A DNA stretch of 44,834 nucleotides. Origin: Pleurostoma richardsiae (Eukaryota > Ascomycota > Sordariomycetes > Calosphaeriales > Pleurostomataceae). The notes beneath the pieces are model-generated. The model was not told the DNA's origin, did not search any database, and saw nothing but the letters and a program-made list of their open reading frames with translations. Positions 40,352 to 44,834 of this stretch are shown here, in pieces. Position numbers and translations under genes: made by a program. Where the stretch lies: NCBI GenBank assembly GCA_030052745.1, contig JANBVO010000088.1, forward strand, positions 1 to 44,834, given 5' to 3'. The first letter of the stretch is position 1. Each line of letters starts with the position of its first letter.

Positions 40352-41333
40352 ATGTTGTCGACTGGCAATCCTGCCTTCTATGGGGCGAGTGCTAACGCGT
40401 CAACTTGCGGGGCGATCCGCTCCGACCTCCACATCCGGATGCTACCCCCGCAGCCCGCACGGGCTCTTCCGATCCTGCCAGACCCCGACTTCCTGGAGCG
40501 GCCGGACATCGCGGCGTGGATACGGAATAATTGCGCTGAGGCTAACAGTCGCGTGGCACTTGTGGGCCCAGGCGGCATAGGGTATACGCAGCGTCAGTCC
40601 ACGTCAGGCTTTCGGATCGCGCTGACGACACCAGAAAAACCCAGCTCGCCCTGCAGTATGCGTATGAGATCCGACAGCGCTATGAGGAGATACCGATCTT
40701 CTGGGTGCCCGCAAGCACTAGCAGCCGTTTCGAGGCGGCCTATCGAGACATAGCAGCTAAGCTGCAACTGCCACAACATGCTGATCCCAATTCCGACACG
40801 CTCGGGCTCGTACGCGACTGGCTGTGTGACGAGGAGAACGGGCGGTGGGTAATGGTTCTCGACAACGTCGACGACGTGCAGATCTCTCACTCGCGCCATC
40901 CTCATGCCGCAGCGACCGAGCCGCCGGTCGAGTTATTCCTGCCGAAAAGCTGCCACGGATCGATCCTCATCACATCGCGCAGCGTGGAAATAGCACAGAG
41001 GCTGACGGGCAGTATGGACAGCGTCTACGAGGTGCCGACTTTGGATGAAGATCACGACTTGCCACGAACAAGCTCGGTGAGGGTTACGACAAGGCCGATG
41101 CCACCGATCTGGCCCGCGCTCTCGAACACATATCTCTCGCCATCAAACACGCTGTCGCGTTCATGAACCGTCAAACTTCTTGGATGTCTGTTTCTAGATA
41201 CGTACACAAACTCAGAGAGGCCAACAGGACAAGCAGCCCTGTACCGCGTCCTGCTCTGAGGCCGAGAGGTGAAGAGAACAGATCTAGGCTTGCCCTTCTA
41301 CAAACCCAGCACACGGCCGTGGGCCAGCCTTGA
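40352..41333 (+). pseudogene. NB-ARC STAND protein, frameshifted after the nucleotide-binding core
   Basis: Exon 1 (40352-40581) and the next exon (from 40635) are split by a 53-nt intron (GTATAC...GCTGACGACACCAG) that falls inside the P-loop. Splicing gives VALVGPGGIGKTQLALQYA (G72-T79). Walker B is GRWVMVLDNVDD (~146-157), and GSILITSRS follows (RNBS-B). At about 41056-41070 the reading leaves the family sequence (DEDHD...) and the conserved KLGEGYDKADATDLARALEH continues in another frame to TGA 41331-41333, so a small deletion is likely. The usual repeat domain (TPR in relatives) is not present. The N terminus is only ~45 residues, with a Gly/Asn/Ala-rich segment (GNPAFYGASANASTCGAI) like the short N-terminal motifs of some fungal NLRs. 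Probably a degraded NLR, or a short protein ending near 41166. Confidence 0.75.
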
Positions 41334-44233
41334 TGGTGAGGAGCTTGCTTGGGCTGACCTGAAGTCTGGGACCGATCGAGATAGACGTTTATAGGCGGCT
41401 GGACCCCTTATAACATGTCGCAAACTCCGTCCACTCCTTCAGATCCATGGTTCTCACGCACTCTGTGAAAAGTCTGTCGATCTTCTCGTCATCCAATGCC
41501 TCCCCCGAACGACACCCTTGACGACGACTTGGACCATCATAAAGCCTTGCTACATAGCAGTAGAACGGGTTTCTCGAACTTGAGATCCTCGGGGGAACAA
41601 TTTCTGGGGAACGCGGCGTATGTTTCTCTCCCGCAGGCGGCTACAGGAGTTCCCGCGCGTCGCGAGGAATTGAATGGGAGACGTCCCAGCTAGCTCTTCC
41701 ACTGTCCACCGAACGGGCTCATATTCGACCACAAGCTTGACCTCGCTCATCGGCTCCAGAAAGACCCGCGAGACCCTCGCAGCCTCCGGGGTGTACATGG
41801 AGATTGTGTCCGGTGCCAGATCTGGTCAGTCAAACAGCACGCCCGCGGGGATATTGCCTCCTTGATGTTGCCTCTCTTAGTTGGAGTAGTATCCATGCTG
41901 CTTCCCTCGCGAGCTCATTCTCCAAACCTAGGTCCAGCGTACTCCTCTACAACATGCGGCTTTTCATCATAGGAATTACTATTAGCTGTTTGAGTGGGGG
42001 TAGAAATAGTAGCCATATGGTACTTTAATTGAGAACATAGCCGCGGAGACTGCTTTATATCTACCGGCTACCCTACCCAGCATCGGAGCCCTGCTAAACC
42101 CCCTATACTAGGACCTGTCCGATCGTGGCCGTATCTGCCGACTATACCATTCAAGGATCTACGGCACACCAGCTTCTCATGTGGTCCCCGCGTCGGTTCG
42201 CGAGGAAGCCCGGCACGGTCAGGGGTCGGCCTGCCTTCTTCAGGGGCCGTCACATTCCTACGAGGCGCACAAGCCTCCCCTTCACGGCTTCGGAATGGCT
42301 CCCAGAGGGAAGCGGGCCTTAGAAGGGGTCGGCGTCTTCCTCGTCAAGGGCTGCTCCGAGGCAGACAGGCTTTTCGAGTGGCTGCTTCTCGAGGAACTCG
42401 GCCTCACAAGCGACTCGCTCCTCAAGGCCACCGCCTCCCTCCGAGGCAGACTGACCTTTGGCGGAACGCGGCCGCAGGAGAACGAATTAGTGCCAGAAGA
42501 CAAACCATTCAATGGGGTATTGCTGCTACCGTGCACTGGCCCTCGACACAACGCTGTGCACTGCCTGTTCTTGAGACAGGGACACCTACACATTAGGTGC
42601 TTTAGGAAAGGTTTCCAGACCGGATGGAATGAGCCCAAGAAGCACCATCACTCTACTGTATTTGATGTTTGACCAAGGCAGCCGATCCACGCCGAGGACA
42701 ACCGGCAAATCACAGCGTAATCCGTGGCGAGACCCGTCTCCCTCCCCCCTTGCAGGGCTCAGCGTCCGGTGACTGCGTGGAGGCCATCTACCTTCGCTGC
42801 CACCAGCTGCCCTTGACACTGTTCCCTCAGCTTGCTTCCCGCAAAAGCTGCGCCTCCCCCGCCCTTCTTCCGTTCCCGCCTGTTCTCCTTGTTTGTTTTC
42901 CTTAGTCCCATATCTCAGAACCGCTTCCCTCAGCTCCATCACATCATCACGGCGACTATGATAGCCTCCTTTCTCGTTGTCTACATGCTCGGAAGACTTG
43001 GCAAAATATGAGGAACGTCTTGAATTGCCTGAGCTCCCTCCAACATTGCTCAATCTATAGCTCCATTCCTCGACTCCCTTCTAACCAATGTCGATCCTGA
43101 AGCTGTTTCAACTCTTCACAAATATTTGACCATCATTGAGAAACGTTTTCAGGTTAGGCAAGGCGATGGCCTTGTTGCCACTGAGCTCTATACACCAATT
43201 GCTGGACTTCTGTAGCTCTCCTACCCACACTCCTACTCCCACCACCACATACAAGATCGTCCCAGTTGACCTCGACAGTGCCAACACTATTCTAGCCGAT
43301 GTCCAAAATACAGAGACCTCTTTTTGCCCTCGGCCGCAGGGGTTGAGCTCGCAGTGATGGCAAAGCTCGCTGGTCTCCAGCGCGTTTAGGCTATGCTGCT
43401 GAGCAAGTTGGAAGAGATTCAAACGGAGGAGAAAAGCGTTCTTGGGGGGGGGGGACATTAGCTCAGGACTCAGTAGACGAAAAGATTTCGCCGGAAATTG
43501 ATGACGCTAGCGATGAAGAGACGGCCGTCGCTGAGGTAGACGGAAAGGATGGCGCCTGGGTCCCCTGTGGACCATGATGATGCCGTTGTACCTGAAAGTC
43601 AGGCTTTGACTTGCTCCGACTATTGAGATAATCTTAACTCTCCTATGTACTCGTCGATCTGAAGAACTTCTCTGTAAACCCTCGGTCCGCTTATTGAGAT
43701 CCTTTCCACAAACAAAGAACGTAGATACACCAATCCACAGCTACGCATACATATGGCTCGCTGCTCCCAGCTCCAAGACCTACGACAGCTGCCACAGCCG
43801 ATTGATCCGGTAGCTTGGCCGCCTCCAGCGCCAATCAGCAGATTGGCGCATCTGGTAGAAAGACGAGGAAAGGAAAAGGAGGCGGCCCCGTAATTACAGT
43901 CTCGGGAATCCTTTCCACAATCAAATCCCCTGAAGCCCTGCACCTGTTTTCTCTGTTCTTCAAGGCTGAAGACCCCAGTCATTTGCCGTACTGAGGCAAT
44001 AAAAGGACCCAGCTAGTCTCCGCAGCCAGTCATTTCCGGCCCGAGTCCGTATAGTCTGACACAAGGCGTCCAGTGCTGCCAAGTCCGATAAGTAGCAATC
44101 GGCGCTTCTAGTCCGTATGGTTCGCCAAACACCCCGAATCTCAGGAAAGGGCTAACTTAAAGGGGGGCTTCGCTCCTCTTGAGATGCTCTCCTTCTACAG
44201 TCGTTCCGTTTCAGCCCCGGCAGTCATACCAGC
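41334..44233. other. Long stretch without a clear gene; scattered decayed-looking coding traces
   Basis: About 2.9 kb. Protein-like fragments occur on both strands. On the minus strand these are 41798-41550 (FLEPMSEVKLVVEYEPVRWT) and 43053-42586 (RRDDVMELREAVLRYGTKEN). On the plus strand they are 42181-42672 and about 43090-43200 (NVDPEAVSTLHKYLTIIEKR). None has a recognisable domain or settled exon structure. An 11-base G run lies at 43444-43454. This may be a graveyard of gene fragments or unrecognised multi-exon genes. Confidence 0.3.
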
Positions 44234-44834
44234 ATGCGTCGGCCCAAGATGACGTTAGAGAATGCCACGGACTCTGGTCCCAGTATGACCAGGGAAGTAA
44301 AAGCGAGGGAAAGGAGCCAAAAGAGTCGCACCGCCGACATGGGAGAAGTGCTTTGGGCCTTAGTTAAGAGCAAGAAGATATGCATTGATATCCAACGTGA
44401 CCTGGACTCTCAGAAAGCTGCCCGACCTTATCTCGAAGCTCTCGACAAGGAAACATGGCAAAGGTATAATAACGCCCATTACACCCTACTAGAAAATTAC
44501 TTCGACTTCTTTCTGGCCAACCAGCACCGTTCCACCAACTCAACCCTCCATAGCCTTGCGTTCAGACACTACAATCCGGCAGATATGTGGCTCTATGGTA
44601 TTCAGCACTTTTTGGATGCTCTCATGAACCGGTTGCCTGCATCGCAGGAGGTGCTGTTGTGGTTCATCAGACTAGCTTACTCGATGGTGGGATTGATGTC
44701 CGAGACGGTGCCTGCATTCAAGACTATCTGGTTCGAATGTCAGGGCGATATAGCTCAATACATGTCAGTTCGATTGGACGTCTCGCAGGACATAACTAAC
44801 GTTATGCAGGATGGTAATCCAAGATGACGATGAC
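44234..44834 (+). CDS. Est1-type helical-repeat (DNA/RNA-binding domain-like) fungal protein, partial at right edge
   Basis: Starts at ATG 44234 or 44249. A 46-nt intron (44764-44809; donor GTCAGT, branch ACTAACG, acceptor TATGCAG) joins GDIAQYM to MVIQDDDD, and the gene then leaves the window. The product reads HYTLLENYFDFFLANQH, YNPADMWLYGIQHFLDALMN, RLPASQEVLLWFIRLAYSMV and PAFKTIWFECQGDIAQY. This order (E..FDF..A.QHP, then P.RMW.HGI..FLE.LR.RLPAS, then ECLGDL.RYRMAIED) is one I know from an abundant fungal family annotated as Est1-type DNA/RNA-binding or TPR-like. The function in fungi is unclear. The N-terminal ~60 residues are basic and low-complexity. Confidence 0.65.

Noticed and set aside
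42181-42672. 163-codon plus-strand ORF as a gene
   Set aside because: Minus-strand frames over the same bases are also open and neither side has a domain; kept only as an ambiguous stretch.

Overview
The window reads as nuclear DNA of a filamentous ascomycete (Pezizomycotina). Genes are interrupted by short introns, mostly 44 to 63 nt, with GTRNGY-like donors, CTAAC/CTGAC-like branch points and YAG acceptors. There are no ribosome binding sites or operons, and the protein families (FunK1 kinase, LaeA-like methyltransferase, NB-ARC STAND protein, DUF7025-type AAA ATPase, fungal OTT_1508-like deaminase, fungal dynamin) are typical of fungal accessory regions. Intact genes lie beside decayed ones and dispersed repeats, as expected of a fast-evolving, possibly subtelomeric or allorecognition-rich segment. 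No telomere repeat, rRNA, tRNA or CRISPR array was seen. All splice models were made by eye.

Left part (1-12 kb): the first exons of a STAND/NLR-like protein run off the left edge on the minus strand. Next come an orphan 201-aa protein with a glycine-rich membrane-like tail, and a three-finger C2H2 gene whose N-terminal half is cut off by an in-frame TGA. An OTT_1508-like deaminase and a dynamin-type GTPase follow in tandem on the plus strand. The dynamin is broken by one frameshift in a GA-rich tract.

Middle (12-29 kb): a conserved fungal gene of unknown function (minus strand, 12.1-12.9 kb) has a decayed, inverted second copy at 19.25-19.56 kb. A possible small gene follows that copy and pairs a glycine/asparagine amyloid-like motif with a retroviral-type zinc knuckle. 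The same stretch holds a decayed coiled-coil gene (14 kb), a truncated methyltransferase (16 kb), an unrecognised two-exon gene (17-18.3 kb), an intact FunK1 kinase (20.9-23.3 kb), two unrecognised convergent genes (25-26.7 kb) and an intact LaeA-like methyltransferase (27.5-28.6 kb). A dispersed repeat recurs near 14.7-15.1, 23.5-23.7 and 28.8-28.9 kb. Three near-identical palindromes lie between the divergent genes at 26.74 and 27.47 kb.

Right part (29-44.8 kb): a small protein kinase and an APH-type phosphotransferase lie in tandem on the minus strand. A conserved 254-aa protein, a three-exon C2H2 gene in which an intron splits the codon of a zinc ligand, and a 169-aa unknown follow. A striking 9-bp minisatellite is at 35.9-36.1 kb. 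Beyond it are an intact eight-exon AAA ATPase (714 aa), an NB-ARC gene that frameshifts after the nucleotide-binding core, about 3 kb without a clear gene, and the start of an Est1-type helical-repeat protein at the right edge.

No single pathway links these genes. The recurring theme is signalling and innate-immunity-like NTPases, kinases and deaminases, several of which resemble families tied to fungal non-self recognition.
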